Of a stretch of DNA of 64,000 nt, positions 23,191-34,186 are shown one piece after another. Both the position numbers and the translations under genes were made by a program. Origin of the DNA: Sialis fuliginosa. Taxonomy: Eukaryota > Arthropoda > Insecta > Megaloptera > Sialidae. The stretch lies in NCBI GenBank assembly GCA_961205875.1, contig OY540815.1:20211638-20275637 (forward strand), written 5' to 3'. A model generated the notes under the pieces. That model searched no databases and was not told the DNA's origin. It saw only the letters and a list, made by a program, of their open reading frames with translations. Position 1 is the first letter of the stretch; every line of letters starts with the position of its first letter.

Positions 23191-24191
23191 TTATTTTGCC
23201 ATCTTAAAAATAATTCACCTGCTGTACGAAAATTAGAACCTGGAGTCATTTCATTTTATTTTTATCGTATTACAGGTAGGTATCGACGAGAGAAAGGTGA
23301 TGTAGAATATAAGATGTCTTTACGTATTTCTGTAATTTATATCTGATTTTATCAGAATCTGAGGATTTGCAAGATACGCCACTCAAAAGGAAACATAAAA
23401 AACTTTTTAAGAAAAAAATAACACCAGTTTTTTTTCTTGAAAAAATTGTTCATATGCAATTTACTACAGATTCTTCTAAATCAGACAACACAGTTTAAAA
23501 ATAATTTTAATATTTATATAAAATATGATAACAAAAACTAGATTCTTTCTGTTTCTTATATCATTTAAAATTCTACCCCAATATTAAGACATGTCAAATA
23601 AATTACATATTTTACGTATAAACAGTAATAAATCCTTACACTGCATGTCATAAAAAAGATTCAAACAAACTCAAGATATTGTTTTTGTTTTGGCACAGTT
23701 CCAAATTTTAATTTTAATGTTACGCTTGACATAGTATTACTCTATAGAAAATTTAATTCCATTATAGATTACATCGTATTATTAAAAAAAATACATGTAT
23801 TATATAATATAATAATGATAAGATTAGATAAGAATAAAGCTTTTTTATTTTACAAGCTTAATTACTTTTTAAACATACCAAGATTTATTTGAACTCTCTT
23901 TATTACTTTTTACTTTATAAGTACTTTTAAACATTAAGAGTACTAGAGATACTCGTAGTAAGAGTTCTGACTACCGGAATCAATTTCTGATTAATTATGA
24001 TAGCCAAGTCTCATTCCCAGCTGTGTTTTCTGATCTTACCAATAAAGATTATTAAATATAGGTACCCACTTACATTTGTACAATTTAAATTATATTTTTT
24101 ATGTTTGGCTAAAAAAAATATATGCATTGCACAACAGAAAAAAAATGTATTAGGCTGAAACAATCCTTGTTTCATATACATACATCGAAAA
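23191..24191. other. AT-rich sequence, no feature
   Basis: No frame, repeat or motif recognised in this kilobase. Confidence 0.5.
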
Positions 24192-24315
24192 TGTAAGATC
24201 TATAACGCTCTATAAAGATCTCTGAAGATCGTTGTAGATCGTGATAGAGATTGAAACGTTAACAATTCATGAATTTTACAACGATCTTCAGAGATTTTTG
24301 TAGATCTTTACAGAT
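24192..24315. repeat. AGATCT-rich imperfect hairpin, about 43-bp arms
   Basis: AAGATCTCTGAAGATCGTTG at 24215 pairs with the stretch ending 24297, 20 of 21 matching. Outer, weaker pairing (AGATCTATAACGCTCTATAA with TTTTTGTAGATCTTTACAGA) extends it to about 43 bp per arm around a central 40-nt loop. GATC occurs about ten times between 24196 and 24380. Probably a foldback or MITE; unknown family. Confidence 0.6.
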
Positions 24316-25774
24316 CTCCACAAATCAAAAACCATGAAAAAATATGGTTTTGTCTCGAAGATTTATCAAGATCTGATTTAGATCTAAAATTTTTCCCGAG
24401 TATATAATCTTAAAAAAAATATTGTCGGAAGAAAACAATAATTTCTGTGTTTTGAATTATAATTTCATAAACAATTATTTTCTCTTGTTTTAAGTAAACC
24501 ATTTTATGCATGAATAATTTATTAAATTAATTTTTTTTAATGAATATAAATTATTAATTATTATTTACGCATTGTATAAAAAATATTACGAATTTATTAA
24601 TAAGCATGTAAAAATAGTCTGTTTATATCATAGTATAAGTATATCATACTAATTTATTCTATAAATACTAAAACTCAATAGTTGACGCAAAAATTGTAAA
24701 ATCAATAAGAATGTAAAAATTATAGGTAGGTGGTATATATAAAATTTTTCCTGTTACGCTACTGATCAAATATGGTAATTGTGTTTTATATAAATAGGCA
24801 CTGAAAATTCTATTAGAAATATTTCAATCAAAATGATAGTTTATAAAAATGTAATCGACATTGGATAGGGAAAGAAGTTATAAATTTTATGAAAATTATA
24901 CCACTTTTTTCATCCGAGATAAAGTTTGATTTATATCAATTCCTTTCCTTTAGTCCTTTACTGAAAAATACTTAAGGAATTGTTTGCCCAAAAGATTGAT
25001 ATTTTGCCAAATTTTAATGAAATTGCATTCCTTTTATAGATTTTTGTAATATGTTTTAATATAATTTTTGAAAGTTAAGCCGGCATTTTAACTGAAAAAT
25101 AGTGGAAACTATACTATATTTTTTAAGTATTCAATATTTAATCATCGTATAGTTTTCACTAATTTAAATTAAATACAAAAATTCCAGAGATATGGGATTC
25201 CCAACTTCATCAATTTAAATATTTATATGTGTTTGTACTTTTCACTGTGATATTTATACAAATTACCCATTTAACTTCCCAAGATTCGGAACTGAAATTT
25301 CTGAAATGGTACCTTTGAGGACCCATAATAATTTCACCCCCCTCCCTCTCTAAGCTTTACACTTTTAGTGGACGCTACCTAACAATATAATTTTATTTAT
25401 CAGAAAATAATATAATTTATTTTTATTTATTTTGTAATTTACCCTTATATCAAAACCGGTAAGTATACAAATAAAAACATTGATTGTATCTGTCTAACTG
25501 CAATGATACAAATCTGCATAGCCGCCTAACAACATAATATATTACGAGTGTGCTTCCAATTCGGCATAAATTAATGACATAAGTGACGGAATCGCGTGGC
25601 AGATTTATTATACACAAGTTATACATTGTACAATTACTGTTATAAGCTGCGCCGACCAATTTACGGAATCTCATCGCCATTAATCATATTCTGTATGTGA
25701 TTACCTACCATTATATATTATCAGACGTGTAACTTATGAATAAGCACACAAATTCATACGTATTATGTTATATA
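24316..25774. other. No gene seen in 1.5 kb
   Basis: Contains a CCCCCCTCCCTCTCT pyrimidine run near 25337 and a 76-codon minus frame (25450-25680) without motif. No repeats shared within the window. Confidence 0.4.
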
Positions 25775-25822
25775 AGGGGTGGGCAAATAGTTTTGATGAA
25801 GGGCCGGATTAAATACAGGATG
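25775..25822 (+). mobile_element. hAT-like 5' terminus
   Basis: AGGGGTGGGCAAATAG followed by GAAGGGCCGGATTAAA matches the CAGGGGTGGGCAAACT...GGGCC-type start typical of hAT elements. The next element begins directly after it at 25823, so it is truncated or interrupted by that insertion. Confidence 0.55.
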
Positions 25823-26321
25823 CACTGAAAGAAATATCGTTCGTTAACCCTTTAATGTCGGGATTATTATTATTAATTTTATATATCATGTTTATAATAA
25901 CTACGAAAAAATATAAAATTTAAAAACAATTTTTCTCGCTTCTAATATTCATACAGAACTAATACAGCAAAATTTAGACTAAGCAAGGCATTAAAACGTT
26001 AGTTTGAAGTGTTTATAAACATTTCCCCAAGACAAAAACATCTTTAACGTAGGAGCAATTGACCAAAGATAATTATGTGTTAAGTCAAGTTAAGTGTGTT
26101 CATATGAACACGCATGGCGTTAATGGGTTAATATTATGAAACGCATTCAAAAACCATGAATTCATAATAATGAATAAATACTTCATATTAAAGTAAAAGT
26201 TCATTAAAAGTAAAAAGGTAATGAATTTTTACTTTAATATAAAGTATTTTTTCATTATTACTATGATTTCATGGTTGTTGAATGCGTTTCATAATATTAA
26301 TGAATGATATTTCTTTCAGTG
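25823..26321. mobile_element. Long-hairpin MITE, interrupted by a second element
   Basis: Outer ends CACTGAAAGAAATATC (25823) and its complement ending 26321. Reading inward, AATATTATGAAACGCATTCA, ACCATGAATTCATAATAATG and ACTTCATATTAAAGTAAAA pair almost perfectly with the other half. The two halves meet around a 13-nt loop near 26210. Removing the 280-bp insert plus one TTAA leaves an element of about 215 bp that is essentially one hairpin with arms of roughly 100 bp. TG flanks both ends, a possible 2-bp target duplication. Non-coding. Confidence 0.75.
25848..26127. mobile_element. piggyBac-like MITE (280 bp) with TTAA duplication, nested
   Basis: Flanked exactly by TTAA at 25844-25847 and 26128-26131. 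Ends are CCCTTTAATGTCGGG and (complement) CCCATTAACGCCATG, sharing the CCCnTTAAnGnC pattern of piggyBac-type termini. It sits in the left arm of the hairpin MITE: joining its flanks restores the CGTTAATATTATGAAACG arm, matching the other arm. No transposase. Confidence 0.75.
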
Positions 26322-28849
26322 TGAGCAAAATGTAGATGAACGATTTCAATTGCTTGCCAGTTGTCAATTGACATACTTATAGTTAGAGACTTGAACCTGA
26401 ATCCAAACCCTAACCTAAAACCTGTAAAAACCGCATTTTTCATTAACCTGAACTTATATTTCAAAGTCAACGAACCTGAAATTGAATCCGAACATTTTCA
26501 TGGATAACCGGGTAACCATATATTTTTAAAAGGTTAAATAAATTATTTTAACAATTTTTCTCCAATGATTTAATAAAATGTACTGTATGTGTAAGTTATC
26601 AAGTCCACTACTAAAATTTACATCTTTTTTAATTCTATAATTGAATTACATTTCAATTTGCAAAAACAAATTTGAAACGTAGAGATTTCAATGTAATTTT
26701 ATTTTTTCCTCTTTTTTCTAGCAATATTCTATAGGGTATTAATATAATTAATTATCGATTACAAAATTCAAAGATGTTATCCTAAAATAAATAAAAAAAT
26801 TATCTTTTTATCTTCTTTAAATTAATTACACGAAATATAAAAACATAGAAGAATTTTGATCAAAAAAGCAAAAAATGTGAATTGATATTACTCTACAACA
26901 GACCATTGATGTAGAAAAGTTCTAGTGCTTTACTGAAATATTACAAATTGGCAATTTGCAATACAAAACTTGCAATTTAAGAAAACGATACAAGGATACA
27001 AGTTTACGTAACATTTTCCAGTCTAGCTTCCAATAATAACTATACATTTTACACCACTTCTTTTGCTGCACTTAAAAGTCAACTTTATTTATTATAAAAG
27101 TACTCCAGAACTTCCAGATTACAAATTGCATGTCAGGTAAAGCAATATTACCAATCATTGATGTTTTTTTGTATCGAATACAATTTTTCGCTTCTTTATT
27201 GTATGGATTATTTATAATGCTAAGTCAAAGATACACACATATTTCTTCAAAGGAAAAACATTTCAGGTTTCCCGGAAAAGAGGTAGGCGTGGTGAAAGGC
27301 AGAACCACTCAGCTGAGAATAAATCAGTTTGGGATCTACAATGGGATCTCAATATATTTATGTATAAAGAGTAGTAAATGATTTTAAATTAAGCATTTAT
27401 TCGTTTTTCTTATATAATATACATAGTTTATAATAAATATTTTTTTAATAGTACTTAGAAGAGTTTAAGGAAATCATTCGTTTTTAATAACATCATTCTT
27501 TCATATATATTTTATTTTCGGATGTAATATAAAAGTCCCTTTAGGAGTTGTTAATGATATTATTAATATATTGGTATATTATATTTTAAAAATAATTTCG
27601 GTGAAAAAAAATTCGAGTAACAAGGAACTTATTTTTTTCGTAGTTTGACTGAACCATTATTTTAATGTTATGTACATTTTGAAACACAATTATCTGTAAG
27701 CCGTCACACACAAAACAAAGATAAGTATAACGGTTTTAATCAACTGTATCGCGATAAGATAAATTGTAATGTGTTGAAAACAAAACCATCCCATTTATGT
27801 AATGAGTCTAGCATACAAATGTGTGCTATGAAAGTAGCCTGGTTCACTTGTGAACATTACAAATTTACAAAATTGAATGTCGGTGTATTTAATATGCTTA
27901 GAAAATGTTAATGTTCGTTTTCTATTTTGTTAATAGTTGCAACACCAAATAGACTGTGAGATGTTTTATAACAACAATAGTATGCCTAAATAGTTTGCAA
28001 ACTTAGATTAAAATGGAGGATTCCATAAAGTATTAGTTAATTGTTACAATATTGTAAATAATAATTTGTGTTGGTAGAGAGAATACGCTATATACACAAT
28101 TACATAAGAAACATGAAACAAACACTTGATTTATAAGCGGACTTATGCGAGATATGTAGTAAAAATCTTCGTATGTGTCTGAATAAAAATATGTGTCGAA
28201 TACTTGTCATATTTAATAAAAAAAATTAAATAAACGCAACAGAAAAACCGATATTTTGCAGATAATCATCCATAACCATCTGCTATCTTTCTTATACCAG
28301 GATAAGATAAATATTATTATTTGCCACGATATTACAATAATATTATATACATTAGTTATTAGTTTATTATAATATGAATATACATTATTGTAAATATGGT
28401 ACATCTATAATAATATGAAACATTATGATAATTAGGTAATAATAATATTCTAATTTAATAGTTTAGTAGAATTAGGTACGTATATTTTACGTAGGTTCAA
28501 ATATAATCGTTATGGTAACGATTCGAATCCGAATGGTATTTAATATGTTAGTTGAAATTATATACAAACAATCAATATACAAAGTGGTACAAAAATATTT
28601 TGGCGATATTTGACTCTAAATTTATCAATCAGATAAACTATGGCAGTCTTAAATTGTTTGTACTTTCATACGCAGTCAAATTTCAAATCTATTCAGTAAT
28701 CCGTGTAAGTTTTATATTAGATTTAGTATTTTATTTATATAAAAATATATTGTTCTTGTAAGTATTTTTATTAGAAAATTATAATTTTCATTGTTCTTGT
28801 TTAAATCTTTTAGTGATACGTCATTCAATTTTAATTTTATCCCGTTTTT
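26322..28849. other. No gene seen in 2.5 kb
   Basis: At 26370-26530 the phrase family AACCTGAA, AACCCTAACCTAAAACCTG, ATAACCGGGTAACCAT looks like a degraded short-unit repeat. Frames at 27130, 28213 and 28552 are AT-rich, low in information and motif-free. A palindromic GGATTCGAATCG-type phrase at 28518 is not a tRNA. Confidence 0.35.
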
Positions 28850-28990
28850 AGAGTTCCGTATCTCAAAATGAAAAAAAGGAACCCTTTTAGGATCACTTTG
28901 TTATCCGTCTGTCTGACCGTTCAAACCCCTTTTCTTAGGAACAGCTACATATATATAAAAGAAAAGTTACAAAGGTATTTTTGATTTATC
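28850..28990 (+). repeat. Common insect interspersed repeat fragment (GTTCCGTA type)
   Basis: TTTTTAGAGTTCCGTATCTC, AAAAAAAGGAACCCTTTTAG, GATCACTTTGTTATCCGTC and TGTCTGACCG follow the order of a very widespread insect repeat in which GTTCCGTA and its near complement form a short hairpin upstream of a (GTCT)n block. About 140 bp remains. Confidence 0.55.
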
Positions 28991-31769
28991 TTCTTTGTGG
29001 CATATCAATGTGAAATTGTAACTTTAATTAATATCTGAGCTATACAGAAAGTAATGTGCAAAGAATTGAAATTTAATTTACACGTTTTTACATCGACTAA
29101 CAGGGAAATCACTTATTAGGCTATTCATATTTTCAGGTCGCTTTAACAAACCTTTAATGATGATGTCAATTTTTATAATTCTCCTATAAACAAATTAGTT
29201 TTTTAGTTGCAAGCTTGTTTCACTTTTACTCCATTTTTTGGTGTTTCATATTTACCCCCCTCGACCCTACTTACAATTCTATGTATGGAATTATTACGTG
29301 ACAACCTTTATTTTCTTTATAGTTCCAGAATACCATGTCACTTAACAAAAGATGTTTTTTTTATCCACTCGATATATTATTATGTACTTTGTACCTACAA
29401 AAAAATATAATTACCTGATATTAAAAAAAATTATTCCATAATTATACACGAAAAGAGTAAAGCCGGTTAAAATGATACTATATTTACAGTTCAATTTATT
29501 ACGGTATTGTGCTTTTAAGCCTTTGTAACCATTTAGTATTTGAATAGGATGTACATATTTGGATTGGGTCGTAAAAATAACTGCTCATTTGTTAAACACA
29601 TGAGCTTTAGAGCCGTAAATAAAATTTATGATTAAAATGTAATTGCAGCAAAATAATGAAATTGAAATAAACAGATCTGATAGAATCTGTTAAGATTAAA
29701 TCATCAGTATTTTTCCAGTTTGAATTATGAGTTGTAGGATTATTGTATTTGTAGTTTTTTTGTTTAATTTATCGAAATGCGAATTTACTGAAACATGAAA
29801 TATATTTTTGAGATAATTACTTATTTGTATATGTATTACAATCATGAAATTATATGAAATGACTGGTTGCGTTTTTTAAACCACGGCGTAGTCTTATTAG
29901 ATTATAAAATTATATTATTCATTTCTTTCAACGTAGAAAGTAATTAATTTCAATAATAAAAATGATAATCGCAATTTTATGTGTTAATACATAACACAAA
30001 ACTTATCTAGATGATTTAAATGGTCGGCTTTTATCATTTGGCCTACTTCTTATTAATTTGATATAAAACTACAGTAAAATTAATGCTAACAGTACACGAA
30101 ATAATTTAATATACTTTCTGAATGAATTAAATTTACTCTTTAATATGAACATAAAAAAATAATTGTTTTTTAACTGACAAGTTTAATGTACGATGGACTT
30201 CAGAAATCGTCTGCTAGGTTAAAGGTCAGAATTGCTTTACAATAGATTACAAAATATTAAGACAAACATCATCGGTGTACTTCTTTATCTAGAAAATGTG
30301 TTTCAATATACTGTCATTGTTTGGTACATGGAGAAATGATTTGATATTATAATAATCAAATGGGAGGAGCCTAATAAGTTTATGATAAACGAATATGAAT
30401 GAAAACTGGTCGATCACTTCTACAGGTAACTGTATGTATAAATGCATAAGTACAAAATGAAATAACTGAACATTAATTTTACTAGCCCAGATAATGTTTT
30501 TGTTTTTTTAAAAGCCTAGGTAAAATTGCATGTATTAAATTAAATAATACGTAAATAAATAATTTTGATTTAAAATCATTATTTACAGAAAAAAATATTA
30601 TGTCAAATACGAAATGCGATTTTTTTAAATTTTCTATGTTCGAAAAAAAATAAATGAAAAGCAATACTTAGTTATTAAATATTAAATAGGGAACATAAGT
30701 ACGGAGTTGTTTTATAGAGAAGTGAAATTAAATAAATCCTTAACATAGATTTTAATTAATTTCTTCTTCTTCTTCATGGGTTTTATGTCAAGTGGATTTT
30801 CTCCTTTTTTAATTCATTTATATTGAAATGTAAACAGTTTAAACATATATAAACTATTTTGAATATCTATACACAAAAAATTACAAAAAAGATCTATTGT
30901 TCCAATTATAAAAAAATAAAAGACAATATTACGTTGCTGAAAAATATATTGTAAAGTTATAATAGCCATTAAAAGGTAAATAATCCGTAACGAAATAAAG
31001 CAAACAAAACACAAGAGAGAGTGGAAGCTTGGAAAAATCGGTATAAAGAGAGAACGACAGGAAATTAATGTACTACAAAAGAAACTTGAAGGAAAAAGCG
31101 GAAAATTGATATTGTAAGTATCTTAATATACCCACGAAAACGTTCTGCTATTATGTATGTTGTAATTAATTGTTCTGTTGAAATGTTTCTAAAATATCGT
31201 GCGTATTAATCAAACGGTAATTTTAAAATACGAATTTAAAATATTAACTGGACGAGTAATTATTACAATAGTCTCGCAAAAACGTTACAAACATTTATCA
31301 ATTAATAATATAAATGATACATAAATGTAGCATGATTCGTTCTCATTACGCGAAAGGGAACACTAAATTGGATTTGGGTTATATTTTGGGAGTTTCCGTC
31401 GCATATCACAATGAACATTTTTACCTGGATTCTAATGTCTATCAGCATCGTTACTATCCGTTAATTGTTATTATCCAACCCCTGACCTCATCATTGTTCA
31501 ATTGTTTACCACCTCCTCCTAGTTTTTTTTTGCGCTATTTTCTCTCCATTTGTAATCATAAATATAATAATAAATGCACATTATATTAACTATCCTTGGT
31601 AAGGATAATCTCTGCGAGTACAATCTCCGAAAGCGAAGCTGGGAGATATTTTAATTTAAACGGAGACTCAATCTCCGCCACAACGAAAAGTTTTTAAATA
31701 GTCTTGACATTATTGACAATATTAATGATTTATTTTTCTTGTTTTGTTTGTCGGAATTATGACGTAGAT
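28991..31769. other. No gene seen in 2.8 kb
   Basis: Frames at 29207, 30482, 30814 and 31314 have no motif. The 91-codon one at 31314-31589 lies in slightly GC-richer DNA. At 31600-31680 the phrase AATCTCCG occurs repeatedly in both orientations (a small foldback). A (TTC)5 run sits at 30761. Confidence 0.35.
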
Positions 31770-31860
31770 CAGTGGTCTTAAACTTTTTGATGTCGCGGCT
31801 CCCCTGCAACTCAAATTGATAACCCACGGCCCCCCAAATTTTTTTTTTGGAACCCTATTT
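31770..31860 (+). mobile_element. hAT-like 5' terminus
   Basis: CAGTGGTCTTAAACTTTTTG then GTCGCGGCTCCCCTG and CCCACGGCCCCCC has the standard hAT start (CAGTGGTTCTCAAACTTTTT followed by a GCGGC-CCC phrase). No matching right end was found nearby; the foldback element begins 83 bp further on. Confidence 0.6.
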
Positions 31861-31942
31861 GATTTAAAAAAATTATTTGTTTAATGTTCACTCCTGTACA
31901 ACTGTAGTGCTATCTAGCCGTAAAGGAAGTATTTAAGATTCT

Positions 31943-32683
31943 CGTCTTATTTTCTTGTATTTTAGTCGATATTTGTATGACGAGTTGAAGTTCACTGCAG
32001 GAAATATCACTAAAAATTTTCGAATTTTTGATTTCGTTAAAAGTATGTTTATTGTATAGAAAATGACGTGAAAAGTTGAACTGTTCAAACCGCAGGTCTG
32101 TATCTCAAACCGTTCTCGAGATATAGCCTCTCAAAGTTTTAGTTTTTTCAAATTTTTGGAGAAAAAAAGCCATAACTTTTGAACGGGTGGTCGGAATTGA
32201 TTTTAGTTGACGGATTTGAAATCAGCATGTCAAAATCTATATAATGACATGTATAATACTTTAAAATTCGAAAAAAAAAATTTGGTCAAAAAATCGACAT
32301 TTTTTTAAGGTATACCCCTTTGAATTTTTTCGATTTTTCGCGAAATTTTTTTTTTCGAGTTTTAAGGTATTATACATGTCATTATATAGATTTTGACACG
32401 CTGATTTCAAATCCGTCAACTAAAATCAATTCCGACCACGCGTTCAAAAGTTAGGGCCATTTTTCTTCAAAATTTTGAAAAAATTGAAACTTTGAGAGGC
32501 TATATCTCGAGAACGGTTTGAGATACAGACCTGCGGTTTGAAACAAACAACTTTTCACGTAATTTTCTATACAATAAACATACTTTTAACGAAATCAAAA
32601 ATTTGAAATTTTTTAGTGAAATTTCCTGCAATGAACTTCAACTCGTCATACAAATATCGACTAAAATACAAGAAAATAAGACG
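31943..32683. mobile_element. 741-bp foldback element (two ~355-bp inverted arms)
   Basis: The left arm begins CGTCTTATTTTCTTGTATTT at 31943 and the right arm ends with its complement at 32683. Collinear, highly similar blocks pair all the way in: GTCGATATTTGTATGACGAG, ACCGCAGGTCTGTATCTCA, CGTTCTCGAGATATAGCCTC, GGTCGGAATTGATTTTAGTT, GACATGTATAATACTTTAA. About 30-60 nt in the middle (around 32297-32328) stay unpaired. There is no coding frame. A transcript through it would fold into a long double-stranded hairpin. An eroded fragment lies at 5178-5318, so this is a dispersed family. Confidence 0.8.
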
Positions 32684-33390
32684 TAGAGGTATTATAGTTT
32701 TATAATTGTTTTATTTTGAGCATATTTAGCACATTTGCCCTCCAATTTACCATTCAGAGAGCAATTATATATTAAAATTAATATTAAATATGTATATATT
32801 AAAATCACCGTAGAAGTTAAGTAGGTAAGTACTTAAATAATGTGAAATAAATCGGTACAGTGTGAAAGGGTTAAATCTAAAAATTGTTCTTGCGATCACG
32901 ATTTAAACATAAACCGAGTGATTCCAAGAAGTTGATTAAACGAAAGGAAACAAATAAGTAGTGCGGTAGTGAAAGGGTTAAATGCGAACCATTTTGTTGC
33001 GGTTTTACGAATGCGCACATTTCCTATAACAATGCATACATTTATTATTCAAACGAGATTATATCTCACACGCATTCGCGTGTGCAAGACATCCGCGGTG
33101 CCTTTTAATTTCCGCTGCAGGACTTCCGGTGCCATGTGCCATAAATGCCTCCTCTTTTATTTACATTATAGCGTCGTTAAGCAGGTAATGTTTTTTTGAG
33201 TACGGATATACTGTTTGTAAGTAGTAATAATACGTGTTTATGGTATACAAAAGTAAACATACATTATTCTGTAGATGTGTGTGTGTGGGCGCGCTAAGAC
33301 GTCTAGAAAATGCTTAATGTGTGTAATTATTTTGTAATTGGGGGTAAGATTGGTGCGTTGTGAAACAGCTGCGGGAAATGGTATACTACT
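32684..33390. other. No gene; two GTGAAAGGGTTAA motifs
   Basis: GTGTGAAAGGGTTAAAT (32861) and GTAGTGAAAGGGTTAAAT (32967) are same-orientation copies that end in TTAA like the right end of the piggyBac-type MITEs, but no left ends are present. A (GT)n(GC) patch GTGTGTGTGTGGGCGCGC occurs near 33278. Confidence 0.4.
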
Positions 33391-34152
33391 GGAAAATAAT
33401 ATAAACATTGTACAGAATGATTCAGCACTGTCTTGCCAAACTTAAATAGTAAATTGAGAAAAATATTTTAAGCATTATATGAACATGTGTTGAGGCTTCC
33501 GCGGTAATCTTGATATGAATCTTGGCTTCTGGGTGCAAGTACTATAAAATAATATAAGCATTATACAGGATGATTCAGCACTGCCTTGCCAAACTTGAAC
33601 AGTAAATAGAGAAAAATATTTTAAGCATTATATGAACATGTGTTGAGGCATCCGCGGTGATCTTGATATGGATCTTGGCTTCTGGGTGTAAGTACTAGAA
33701 AATAATATAAGCATTATACAGAGTGATTCAGCACTGCCTTGCCAAACTTGAACAGTAAATTGAGAAAAATATTTTAAGCATTATATGAACATGTGTTGAG
33801 GCTTCCGCGGTAATCTTGATATGAATCTTGGTTTCTGGGTGTAAGTACTAGAAAATAATATAAGCATTATACAGGATGATTCAGCACTGCCTTGCCAAAC
33901 TTGAACAGTAAATTGAGAAAAATATTATAAGCATTATATGAACATGTGTTGAGGCTTCCGCGGTAATCTTGATATGAATCTTGGCTTCTGGGTGTAAGTA
34001 CTAGAAAATAATATAAGCATTATACAGGATGATTCAGCACTACCTTGCCAAACTTGAACAGTAAATTGAGAAAAATATTTTAAGCATTATATGAACATGT
34101 GTTGAGGCTTCCGCGGTGATCTTAATATGGATCTTGACTTCTGGGTGTAAGC
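33391..34152 (+). repeat. Tandem array: five 153-bp units
   Basis: TTCAGCACTG recurs at 33421, 33574, 33727, 33880 and 34033, an exact 153-bp period. Each unit runs AAAATAATATAAGCATTATA, CAGGATGATTCAGCACTGCC, TTGCCAAACTTGAACAGT, GAGAAAAATATTTTAAGC, ATTATATGAACATGTGTTGA, GGCTTCCGCGGTAATCTTGA, ATCTTGGCTTCTGGGTGTAA. The first unit is the most diverged and the later ones are nearly identical. The last 50 bp of the unit is the reverse strand of dispersed family N. Confidence 0.92.
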
Positions 34153-34186
34153 AGCGCATTTAACTTTACGAGTTTAACGCGCTGCT
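34150..34186. repeat. Hairpin at the array edge
   Basis: AGCAGCGCATTTAAC and GTTTAACGCGCTGCT pair over 13 of 15 bases around a 7-nt loop (TTTACGA). It starts at the point where the last 153-bp unit departs from the others, in the position where other family N copies continue with CCGCGTC. Confidence 0.6.

Noticed and set aside
28512..28535. tRNA B-box-like GATTCGAATCCG
   Set aside because: No A box, no acceptor stem and no cloverleaf in the flanking 80 bp; the match is a small palindrome.
33391..34152. Regular repeats suggesting a CRISPR array
   Set aside because: Units are directly abutting 153-bp copies without unique spacers, in eukaryotic DNA; it is a tandem satellite.
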